From Novosphingobium sp. JCM 18896 (GTDB lineage Bacteria; Pseudomonadota; Alphaproteobacteria; Sphingomonadales; Sphingomonadaceae): a DNA stretch of 64,000 nucleotides. The DNA lies in contig NZ_JAPCZF010000001.1 of NCBI RefSeq assembly GCF_025938095.1, positions 1 through 64,000 of the forward strand, written 5' to 3'. Shown here piece by piece: positions 1 to 6,917 of the stretch. Every line of letters begins with the position of its first letter. Position 1 is the stretch's first letter. The notes beneath the pieces were generated by a model. That model was not told the DNA's origin. It did not search any database and was given only the letters and a program-made list of their open reading frames with translations. The translations under genes were made by a program, and so were the position numbers.

Positions 1-43
1 AACAAAACGCTTCCGGGCTGCCTCGCGCCGCCCGCCATGGTGA

Positions 44-120
<77 letters not shown>

Positions 121-152
121 CCAATCTAGAACTCAGAATAGACACGCAAATC

Positions 153-182
153 AGCCCCAAGGCCATCGCCATGGGGCTTTTC
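153..182 (+). terminator. Rho-independent terminator after tRNA-fMet
   Basis: The arms AGCCCCA and TGGGGCT form a hairpin followed by TTTT about 33 bases after the tRNA CCA end. Confidence 0.7.
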
Positions 183-308
183 GTGCGTCCGTGCCGATCG
201 GGCGACGCCCTGGGCCACATTGCCATTGACAGGCCGGGCCAGACCGCGAAGTGCCGCAAAGGTTCCAGCCGGTATCATATCATGCCGGCGGCAGGAGGAT
301 GATTCACG

Positions 309-2099
309 ATGCCCAGTCAAACGATGCCCGAACGCCTTCTCGACCTGATCCAGGCGGAGGGTATCGATACGCTGTTCGGCATTCCCGATCCGAGCTTCTT
401 CGGCCTGTTCCTCGAGGCCGAGCGCCGCGGCATGCAGATCGTCTCACCGCATCACGAGGAAGCCATGGCGCTGATGGCCGACGGCTATTTCCGCATGACC
501 GGCAAGCCGGTGGTGATGTGCGTGAACAAGGGGCCCGGCGTCGGCAATATCGCCGCCGGCGCGAACTTCCTGCTCAAGGAAAACGTCCCCGCGGTCTTCA
601 TCATGGCCCAGCGCCAGCGCTTCTACGAACAGCGCGTCCGCCGCGGCAAGATGCAGTACATGAGCCAGCCACCGCTGTTCGAGAATGCGGTCAAATATGC
701 CGGCGTCATCGAGTATCCGCAGCAGACCGAGGAGATCTTCCAGGAGGCCTTCCGCCAGGCGCTCAGCGGCGTGCCCGGGCCGTCCTATGTCGAGGTGCCG
801 CTGGGCGTGATGCAGGCCAAGTTCGACGGCTCGCCGGTCGCGGCCCCGTCGCGCTACCGCCTGACCCGCCAACGCGCCGACGACCTCTCGATCCGCGAGG
901 CGGTCGAACTGCTGAAGGGGGCGAAGGCGCCGGCACTGCTGCTCGGCCAGGGCGTTTTCGTCTCGCGCCAGCACGAAGCCGCGCGCGCGCTGGCCGCCAA
1001 GCTCGGTTGCCCCATCCTGCAGTCCAACGCGGTCGAAGCCGTGCTGCCGGGCATGGAAGATCGCACTTTCCCCTACAGCTCTGAGGCCGGTTCGCGCATT
1101 GCCGCCGCCTCGGACGTGGTGCTGGCGATCGGCACCGAACTGGGCGAGGCGCTGAACTATGGCCGCGGTCATGCGTGGAAGGACGGCGATGCGACGCGCA
1201 AGTGGATCTACGTCGAGCGCGATGCCACCGCCTTCGGCGTCAATCGGCCGATCGACGTGCCGCTGGTCGGCGACCTGGTCGACATCATCCCGCAGCTGAC
1301 CGAGGCGCTGGGCGACCTGAGCCGCGCGCTGCCCGCCGAGCTGCCCGAATGGACCAAGCTGCGCGACGATACCAAGCGCGCGCTCGAGGATCGCGTGCCG
1401 AGTGCCTCGAAGCCGATCCACACCGGCCGCCTGGCGATAGAGGCGACCAAGGCGATCCCGGCCGACACCGTCCTGGTGCGTGACGGCGGCGCCGCGTCGA
1501 TGTGGTTCTCCGCGCTGCTGCAATGGACGCCGCGCGACGCGATGTGGAGCTCCAACTGGGGGGCGATCGGCAACGGCCTGCCGATGGCGGTCGGTGCCCA
1601 GCTCGCCGTCGGCAAGGATCGCCGGGTCGCGCTGCTGACCGGCGACTCCGCCTTCCTGTTCCACATCTCGGAGCTCGAGACCGCGGTCCGCAAGAACCTG
1701 CCGCTGATCTGCATCGTGGCGGTCGATCACGCCTGGGGCATCGAGGCTGCTTCGTACAAGGCCAACTTCGGTGAGAACACCGCGACCCCCGAAGCCCGCT
1801 GGGGCCAGGAGGTGCGGCTCGATCTGACCGCGCAGAGCTTCGGCGCACACGGCGAATACGTCGATCGCGCCGAGGACATCGGGCCGGCGGTCGAGCGCGC
1901 GATCGCCTCGGGCAAGCCCGCGGTGATCCACGTCGAGGTCGATCAGGCCGCGAACAGCACCTTCAACGGGATCCCGGGCTTCCTCGAATTCCGCAACTGG
2001 TTCGGCGAGGAGGGAGACTTCCTCGGCGTGCCGGGTGCGGCGCCGGCGCCCGCCGCGGGCAGCGGCGGCGGTTCGACCGAGAACAGCAGCGGATACTGA
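309..2099 (+). CDS. Thiamine-diphosphate-dependent enzyme, acetolactate synthase/2-hydroxyacyl-CoA lyase superfamily
   Basis: A 596-aa three-domain ThDP enzyme. The N-terminal pyrimidine-binding domain has the Glu-containing segment SPHHEEAMALMADGY near residues 46-60. A central domain follows, and the C-terminal pyrophosphate domain carries TGDSAFLFHISELE, where GDG is usual. The Asn pair that normally ends this motif reads Asp-His (VAVDHAWG). The tail after about residue 575 is Ala/Pro/Gly/Ser-rich. The start is chosen because GGAGGAT lies 7-13 bases upstream. The family makes or breaks C-C bonds next to carbonyls (2-oxoacid decarboxylation, carboligation, 2-hydroxyacyl-CoA lysis); the exact reaction is unknown. 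A clear paralogue sits at 23001-24767. The gene converges on the TauD operon and shares a bidirectional terminator with it. Confidence 0.88.
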   Translation: MPSQTMPERLLDLIQAEGIDTLFGIPDPSFFGLFLEAERRGMQIVSPHHEEAMALMADGYFRMTGKPVVMCVNKGPGVGNIAAGANFLLKENVPAVFIMAQRQRFYEQRVRRGKMQYMSQPPLFENAVKYAGVIEYPQQTEEIFQEAFRQALSGVPGPSYVEVPLGVMQAKFDGSPVAAPSRYRLTRQRADDLSIREAVELLKGAKAPALLLGQGVFVSRQHEAARALAAKLGCPILQSNAVEAVLPGMEDRTFPYSSEAGSRIAAASDVVLAIGTELGEALNYGRGHAWKDGDATRKWIYVERDATAFGVNRPIDVPLVGDLVDIIPQLTEALGDLSRALPAELPEWTKLRDDTKRALEDRVPSASKPIHTGRLAIEATKAIPADTVLVRDGGAASMWFSALLQWTPRDAMWSSNWGAIGNGLPMAVGAQLAVGKDRRVALLTGDSAFLFHISELETAVRKNLPLICIVAVDHAWGIEAASYKANFGENTATPEARWGQEVRLDLTAQSFGAHGEYVDRAEDIGPAVERAIASGKPAVIHVEVDQAANSTFNGIPGFLEFRNWFGEEGDFLGVPGAAPAPAAGSGGGSTENSSGY

Positions 2100-2104
2100 G
2101 CGCA

Positions 2105-2141
2105 ACGCCGCCGTCGACCCTCGGGTCGGCGGCGGTTTTTG
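2105..2141. terminator. Bidirectional terminator between convergent genes
   Basis: A strong GC stem (GCCGCCGTCGACC with GGTCGGCGGCGG) has a TCGG-type loop and TTTTT on the plus side. It lies between two convergent stop codons 45 bases apart. Confidence 0.8.
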
Positions 2142-2143
2142 CT

Positions 2144-2974
2144 TTAGGCCGAGGTTTCCACCCCGGCGATGCCGGTGCGGTGCATGCGCCGGCCGGAGTC
2201 GACCGCATAGGGCACGACCCGGTGCAATGCCGAGGGATTGTCCCAGATCACGCAGTCACCCTCCTGCCACTCGTGACGGTACGAGAAGGCGGGCTGGGCG
2301 GTCCAGTCGAGCAGGCGGGCGAGGAGCGCCCGCGCCTCGGCCTGGTTCATGCCGGGGATCTGGTCGGCGGTCGAGCCGATGATCAGCGACTTGGTGCCAT
2401 CGCGGCGCGTCCAGACCATCGGATGCTCGTGGCGCAGCGCGCGGCGCGCCTCGTCGATGCCTTCGGGCCCGCAGACCTCGCGCACCGAGGCGGTCACCGT
2501 GTGGACCACGCGCAGGTCTGCGAGATCGGCCTTCTCGTCGTCGGACAGCGCCGCATAGGCCGCCTTGGTGCTGGCGAATTCGGTCTGGCCGCCCTTGGCC
2601 GCGAGCTGGCGCGCACTGAGCAGCGAGGCCTTGGGCGGCGGCACGTCGACCGTGAGCCCGTCCATGTGCCAGAAGAAGGTGCCGAACACGTATTCGCGCT
2701 CGATTGCCGCGCCCTCGTTCAGGGTCACCTCGTAGACCGCGGCGGCGTCGGCGCGGCCGGGGACCTTGGCTTCGACGTTGACCCGCTCGCCCAGGGCATC
2801 GGTCAGCGCGAGCTGCTCGGCGTCGGACAGGCCGATCTGCGGCAGGACCAGCACGGTGTGCTTCTCGAGCAGCGCGAGCAGTTCCTGGCTGACCGCGGGA
2901 TCGCCGATCGCGGCGCGGTCGAGATGGACCTTGGCGCCGATCGCCGGCTTGAGCACTTCGACTTGCAGAGTCAT
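2144..2974 (-). CDS. TauD/TfdA-family Fe(II)/2-oxoglutarate-dependent dioxygenase
   Basis: 276 aa, the family length. The iron facial triad is readable: His103-x-Asp105 in WHMDGL and distal His251 in SALHRVVPY. Arg residues in GRRMHRTGIAG (about 262-266) suit 2-oxoglutarate binding. Known members hydroxylate taurine, alkyl sulfates, phenoxyacids or other carboxylates with release of CO2 and succinate; the substrate here is not recognisable. It is the last gene of a minus-strand operon (FAD oxidoreductase, SRPBCC, SnoaL-like, then this gene), 15 bases after the SnoaL-like stop. Cytoplasmic, with no signal peptide. Confidence 0.88.
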   Translation of the reverse strand: MTLQVEVLKPAIGAKVHLDRAAIGDPAVSQELLALLEKHTVLVLPQIGLSDAEQLALTDALGERVNVEAKVPGRADAAAVYEVTLNEGAAIEREYVFGTFFWHMDGLTVDVPPPKASLLSARQLAAKGGQTEFASTKAAYAALSDDEKADLADLRVVHTVTASVREVCGPEGIDEARRALRHEHPMVWTRRDGTKSLIIGSTADQIPGMNQAEARALLARLLDWTAQPAFSYRHEWQEGDCVIWDNPSALHRVVPYAVDSGRRMHRTGIAGVETSA

Positions 2975-2989
2975 GTCAGGTCTTTCCGG

Positions 2990-3418
2990 TCAATTGCCGT
3001 GCGCGAGTTCTTCGCCCATCTGCGCGAGCAGCGGCATGATCGTGCGATCGGCGAGCACGGTGCAGAAGTACTCGTTGAGCTGGCAGATCTTCCCGTCGCG
3101 GAAGGTGAAGATGAAGACGTACTGGTTGCAGTAGGGCTCGCCGTTGCTGAGCACGGCGTCGCCTTCGAATTCGAGCACGACGCGGTCGCCCTCGGCGGTC
3201 AGGCTGTGGACCGTGGGGCGGAAGCCCGTGGGCACGACCTGGCGGAAGGCCGCGGCCGTGGCGAGCATCGTCTCGCGGTTGCGCCAGCCCGAGACCTGGC
3301 CGAAGCCCTTGGTGAAGGTCTCGGCGTCCTCGGTGGTGCAGCGGCCCATGCCCTCGGCATCACCCTTGTCCATCGCCTGCAGGAAATCGAGCGCGACCTG
3401 CTTGTTGGCTTCACTCAT
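2990..3418 (-). CDS. SnoaL-like / NTF2-fold protein
   Basis: 142 aa with the cone-shaped NTF2-like pattern: an N-terminal helix (FLQAMDKGD), then the ETFTKGFGQVSGW and DGKICQLNEYFC strands. Family members are small polyketide cyclases, isomerases, limonene-epoxide-hydrolase-like enzymes or dehydratases in catabolic clusters. No catalytic dyad can be assigned with confidence. Its start overlaps the SRPBCC stop by 8 bases (ATGAGTGA), so translation is probably coupled. It shares the operon with an FAD oxidoreductase and a TauD-type dioxygenase. Confidence 0.8.
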   Translation of the reverse strand: MSEANKQVALDFLQAMDKGDAEGMGRCTTEDAETFTKGFGQVSGWRNRETMLATAAAFRQVVPTGFRPTVHSLTAEGDRVVLEFEGDAVLSNGEPYCNQYVFIFTFRDGKICQLNEYFCTVLADRTIMPLLAQMGEELAHGN

Positions 3419-3974
3419 CGTTCTCTCCCGTTCGGTATGACTTGGCGCCGAACAGCGCGCGCCACAGCCGTTGCAGCCAGGCGAGGAAACCGGCTTTCGG
3501 CGCGGGCTTTGCGCTCGCGGTCCAGGCGGGCTGCGCCTGGGCTTCGATCGTGTCGCGCAGCTGGCCGGCGAAGCCCTTGGCGAGCTGGGGCAACAGCGGC
3601 TTGCCCATGGCTTCCCACATCGGCGCCATTGGGCCGGAGCCCTGGACCTGGACCTGGAGCCTGACCTCGGTCTCGCCGGGGCCGGTCGCGGTGGCCAGAT
3701 AGGAGCCGCCGCCCTGGACCGGGTCGCCTTCGAGCTTGTAGGTGAAGAACACGCGCCCAGGCCCGTCCCACTGGTCGACCTTGACCTGGACGCGGACCGT
3801 GCGGACGAGCCCGCCGACGCCGACCTTGAGGGTCCAGCGCGAGTTGTCGTCGTCGATCACCTCGCAGTCCTGCATGCCCGGCATCAGGCTGGCCCAGCCG
3901 CGGATGTCGCGCGCGAAGTCCCAGACCTTGGTGATGTCTTCGCGGATGGTGACGGTCTGTTCGGTCTCGATCAT
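3411..3974 (-). CDS. SRPBCC-family protein, CoxG-like
   Basis: 187 aa. The first two thirds have the START/Bet v1-like pattern: TVTIREDITKVWDFARDI, then a beta-rich stretch with CEVIDDDNSRWTLKVGVG. This resembles carbon-monoxide-dehydrogenase subunit G proteins. The C-terminal 50 residues are a basic extension (LAWLQRLWRALFGAKS) that could be a membrane-facing amphipathic helix. The frame stays open 39 bases further upstream, but that would overlap the upstream gene; the internal ATG leaves a 7-base gap after the FAD gene and was chosen. Role inferred only: lipid or hydrophobic substrate handling for the neighbouring oxidoreductase. Confidence 0.75.
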   Translation of the reverse strand: MIETEQTVTIREDITKVWDFARDIRGWASLMPGMQDCEVIDDDNSRWTLKVGVGGLVRTVRVQVKVDQWDGPGRVFFTYKLEGDPVQGGGSYLATATGPGETEVRLQVQVQGSGPMAPMWEAMGKPLLPQLAKGFAGQLRDTIEAQAQPAWTASAKPAPKAGFLAWLQRLWRALFGAKSYRTGENDE

Positions 3975-3981
3975 CGGACGA

Positions 3982-5679
3982 TCACAGCCCCATCCGCGCG
4001 ACTTCGCGCTCAAGCGCGGTGCTGGGATCGCCGCAGGCCTCGCGCGCGGCCAGCCAGCCGTAGGTCATGCCGCGCGCGTTCGAGATGCCGCTCTGCATCA
4101 CGGCGCCGGTCTCCATCCGCGCGGTCGAATTGCCTGCGGCGTAGAGTCCGGGGATCGGCTTGTCGTCCCAGCCGATCACGCGCGCGTGGTGGTCGATCAT
4201 CAGGCCGGCGGCGGCGATGCCCGTGCCGCCCATCCGACGCAGCTCGACCGCGTAGAACGGGCCCTTTTCGAGCGGGGCGAGGTTCGGGTTGGGCTTGTGA
4301 TGGATGTCGCCGCACATCCAGGCGCTCCACGGATGGGTGCCGCGGCCGAAATCGGGATCTTCGCCCTTTTCGGCATGGCTGTTGAACCGCGCCACGGTCG
4401 CTTCGAGGTTGCTGGCGTCGATGCCGATCTTGCCCGCGAGTTCGGCCAGGCTGTCGGCGCTGGTGCCGAAGCCTTCGGGGAAATCCTGGCCCGGAGTCAC
4501 CGAGAAGAACGGGTACTTCGCCAGGACCTGGCTGTCGATCACCACCCAGCAGGGGAAATTGGGATGGGTCTGGTTGCCGCCGTCGATCTCGTCGATCTTG
4601 TAGTAGAACGAGCGGTAGAAGGCCTCGTTGCCGAAGCGCTTGCCCTCGCGGTTGACCACGATCGTGTGCGGTTGGCCGATGACGGGCAGGGCGCTGCGCC
4701 AGAGCGGGCGGCCTTCCTCGTCCTCCTCGCCGGGCACGGTGACGCCGAGCGAGGTGATGTCGGGCACCGTCGCGATCCGCGCGCCGAGCGGGCCGGCGAG
4801 GCGGAAGTTGGCGCCGTTGATCCCCGAGAACAGCATCGAGCCCTGCTCGAGCTGGCGGGCCAGCGTCTTGTTGAGTTCCTGGTTCTGCTCGTAGGAACTG
4901 ACCGCGACGACGACGCCCTTGTTGGCCTTGATGAAGCGCTGTTGCCCGTCCTGGGTGACGCGCACGCCGACCACGCGGGTGCCGTCGGAGATCAGTTCCT
5001 CGGCCTGGGTTCCGGTCAGCAGCGGAATGCCGCGATCGAGCGCGCCCTTGACGAAATAGGCGGCGAGGCCGGCGCCGAGGCAGCGCTCGTCGTTGGTCAG
5101 GCGCTCGCCCATCTTGGCGAAGTCCCAGGCCATCATGTTGGCGGTGCCGCCGCCTTCGGCCATGTCGTGGTGGGTGAAGCCATAGGGCATCTGCGGCGAG
5201 ACGCGCGTCTTCCCCTGCCATTCACCCAAGGTCTCGCCCTTGAACGGCTTGCATTCGAGCATGCGGCCTTCGGCCACGGCATCGTTCGAGACCGAGTAGT
5301 AATAGTCGGGGCAGTCGCGGATCACCGCCATTTCGAGGCCGATGCGGTCCTCGAAATAGCGCAGCGCCTCGCGCGCGTGGACGATCTTGTTGAGGATCGA
5401 CAGGTCGCTGCCGTAGTCCATCGACAGGCGCTTCACGTAGCGGAAGCCGCTGTCGACCGAGTCCTCGACACCGATCTCGGCGGCGAGATGATTGCCCGCG
5501 ACCCAGACCTCGCCCATCGACAGCGCGGTGACGCCGCCGACTTGCGCCGAGCGTTCGAGCACCACGGCGCTGGCGCCGTTCTCGTGCGCGGTGATCGCCG
5601 CCGACAGCCCGCCGATGCCAGAGCCGATCGCGACGATGTCCGTCTCCATGTCCCACGTCGACGGCAGATTGTTCAGCAT
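3982..5679 (-). CDS. FAD-dependent oxidoreductase, fumarate reductase/3-ketosteroid 1-dehydrogenase-like
   Basis: 565 aa. An N-terminal Rossmann FAD motif (VAIGSGIGGLSAAITA) is followed by ERSAQVGGVTALSMGEVW, typical of the flavoprotein-subunit/KstD superfamily. The C-terminal FAD contact GLYAAGNSTARM is present, as is a long substrate domain. Members desaturate ketosteroids or reduce enoates. The start ATG at 5679 is chosen because a purine-rich GGAGAAGGA precedes it; an upstream extension of 64 residues has no flavoprotein character. It is the first gene of a four-gene operon and diverges from the CMD-like gene at 5901 across a 221-base region with an AT-rich palindrome. Confidence 0.85.
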   Translation of the reverse strand: MLNNLPSTWDMETDIVAIGSGIGGLSAAITAHENGASAVVLERSAQVGGVTALSMGEVWVAGNHLAAEIGVEDSVDSGFRYVKRLSMDYGSDLSILNKIVHAREALRYFEDRIGLEMAVIRDCPDYYYSVSNDAVAEGRMLECKPFKGETLGEWQGKTRVSPQMPYGFTHHDMAEGGGTANMMAWDFAKMGERLTNDERCLGAGLAAYFVKGALDRGIPLLTGTQAEELISDGTRVVGVRVTQDGQQRFIKANKGVVVAVSSYEQNQELNKTLARQLEQGSMLFSGINGANFRLAGPLGARIATVPDITSLGVTVPGEEDEEGRPLWRSALPVIGQPHTIVVNREGKRFGNEAFYRSFYYKIDEIDGGNQTHPNFPCWVVIDSQVLAKYPFFSVTPGQDFPEGFGTSADSLAELAGKIGIDASNLEATVARFNSHAEKGEDPDFGRGTHPWSAWMCGDIHHKPNPNLAPLEKGPFYAVELRRMGGTGIAAAGLMIDHHARVIGWDDKPIPGLYAAGNSTARMETGAVMQSGISNARGMTYGWLAAREACGDPSTALEREVARMGL

Positions 5680-5783
5680 TCCTGGAAATCCTTCTCCCGA
5701 CCCCGGCGCCTTCGCGCTGGCGAGTCCGGCCACTGGCCCGTTTATCTCGCGTTTGCTGCCTGACTTGCCGGCGACGGGCAAGC

Positions 5784-5810
5784 ATAAAAGATACGATAGT
5801 GTATTTTTAT
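5784..5810. promoter_or_regulatory. AT-rich imperfect palindrome, candidate operator
   Basis: ATAAAAGATAC and GTATTTTTAT form a near-perfect inverted repeat around GATAGT, in an otherwise GC-rich divergent intergenic region. It sits between the FAD operon and the CMD-like gene. No regulator gene adjoins it. Confidence 0.4.
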
Positions 5811-5840
5811 GGGCAAAAAAGGCCTGCCCGTTCGGTGCGA

Positions 5841-5870
5841 TTGACAAGCCTGCTGAACAACTGCTTAGCA
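5841..5870 (+). promoter_or_regulatory. Possible sigma70 promoter of the CMD-like gene
   Basis: TTGACA at 5841-5846, an 18-base spacer and TTAGCA at 5865-5870, 31 bases before the start codon. The -35 is perfect and the -10 is weak. Confidence 0.35.
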
Positions 5871-5900
5871 TGCCCGGCCATAAGGGAAGAGGATTTCGCG

Positions 5901-6491
5901 ATGCTGCCCAACGATCCGCCGCCGCGGCTGCCCCCCATCCGTTCGGACGAGATCGGCGAGGAGGCGCGCAGCTTCCTGGAGAAATGGACCGGCGGCTTCT
6001 TCAAGAATGCGGACAAGCATCCGGTCCTGCTGACCTTCGCGCACAATCCGAAGCTGGCCGACGTGTTCTCGGCCTTCAACATCCACCTGCTGACGACCAA
6101 CAGCCTGCCGGTGAAGCAGCGCCAGATCGCGATCATGCGGCTCGCCTGGATCACCAAGGCGGTCTACATGTGGTCGAGCCACCTCAACACGAGCATCTCG
6201 TGCGGGCTCGACGATTCCATGTTCGAGCCGATCAAGGTCGGCGCCTCCGATCCCTATTTCACCGATTTCGAGCGGCACGTCATTCGGGCGACCGAGGAAC
6301 TGGTCGCCAATTACGAGATCAGCGACGCGAGCTGGCAGGCGCTGATGACCGAGTGGACCGAGGCGCAGGTGCTCGATTTCCTGTTCACCGTCGGCTGCTA
6401 CACGACCGTCGCCTACGTCATGCGTTCGACGGGCGTCCAGCGGCAGCCCGAACTGCTGGCATCGGCCGAGCGCTACGGCGCGCCCGAATAG
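5901..6491 (+). CDS. Carboxymuconolactone decarboxylase/AhpD-like protein without CxxC
   Basis: 196 aa, all-helical. The segments LTTNSLPVKQRQIAIMRLAW and YMWSSHLNTSISCGL match the CMD/AhpD fold, whose core normally carries CxxCxxxH. Here the Cys pair is absent (Y-M-W-S-S-H) and only the His remains, so peroxidase-type redox chemistry is unlikely. The ATG at 5901 has AAGAGGATT just upstream; an earlier in-frame ATG at 5799 lies inside the palindrome and lacks a ribosome site. It is divergent from the FAD oxidoreductase operon and possibly co-regulated with it. Confidence 0.8.
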   Translation: MLPNDPPPRLPPIRSDEIGEEARSFLEKWTGGFFKNADKHPVLLTFAHNPKLADVFSAFNIHLLTTNSLPVKQRQIAIMRLAWITKAVYMWSSHLNTSISCGLDDSMFEPIKVGASDPYFTDFERHVIRATEELVANYEISDASWQALMTEWTEAQVLDFLFTVGCYTTVAYVMRSTGVQRQPELLASAERYGAPE

Positions 6492-6497
6492 GTTGAG

Positions 6498-6917
6498 CTA
6501 TTCGCTCTCGCGCAAGGCGCTGATCCGCTCGAAGTGATCGCGCACGTTGCGCGCGAGCGAGAGCGGGTCGAACGGCTTGGTGATGACGCCGTCGGCGCCT
6601 TCGTTGATATAGCGGTCGACGTCGGCCTGGCGGGCGTTGGCGGTGATGAACAGCACGGGCAGCTTGGCGAACTGTGGCATGTCGCGCAGATGCGCGAGCA
6701 CGTCCTTGCCCGACATTTCGGGCATCATCAGGTCGAGCAGGGCGATGTCGGGCACGAAGCCGTTGGCGATGATGCCGAGCGCTTCGCGTCCCGAGGGGGC
6801 GATGCGGACGTCGAGGCTGGGATCGAGCGCGAGCGCCATTTCGACGATGATCCGGATGTCGGGCTCGTCGTCGACGTAGATCACCTTCAACCGGTCGCTG
6901 AACCGTCTAGCGTCCAT
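6498..6917 (-). CDS. Single-domain response regulator (CheY-like)
   Basis: 139 aa, a receiver domain only. Acidic pair in VIYVDDEPDIRI, phospho-acceptor Asp in IALLDLMMPEMSG, Thr in FITANARQ, and Lys in GVITKPFDPLSL are all present. It begins inside the 3' end of the hybrid kinase gene (11-base overlap), so it is co-translated with it and is probably a phosphate sink or output of that kinase. Confidence 0.92.
   Translation of the reverse strand: MDARRFSDRLKVIYVDDEPDIRIIVEMALALDPSLDVRIAPSGREALGIIANGFVPDIALLDLMMPEMSGKDVLAHLRDMPQFAKLPVLFITANARQADVDRYINEGADGVITKPFDPLSLARNVRDHFERISALRESE

Noticed and set aside
444..2105. Long open minus-strand frame antisense to the first ThDP gene
   Set aside because: Arg/Asp/His-rich composition typical of antisense frames in GC-rich DNA, no domain, and the plus-strand product is a clear enzyme.
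2180..3664. 494-codon plus-strand frame across the TauD and SnoaL-like genes
   Set aside because: Antisense shadow with no start signal or motif; the minus-strand genes have intact motifs and overlaps.
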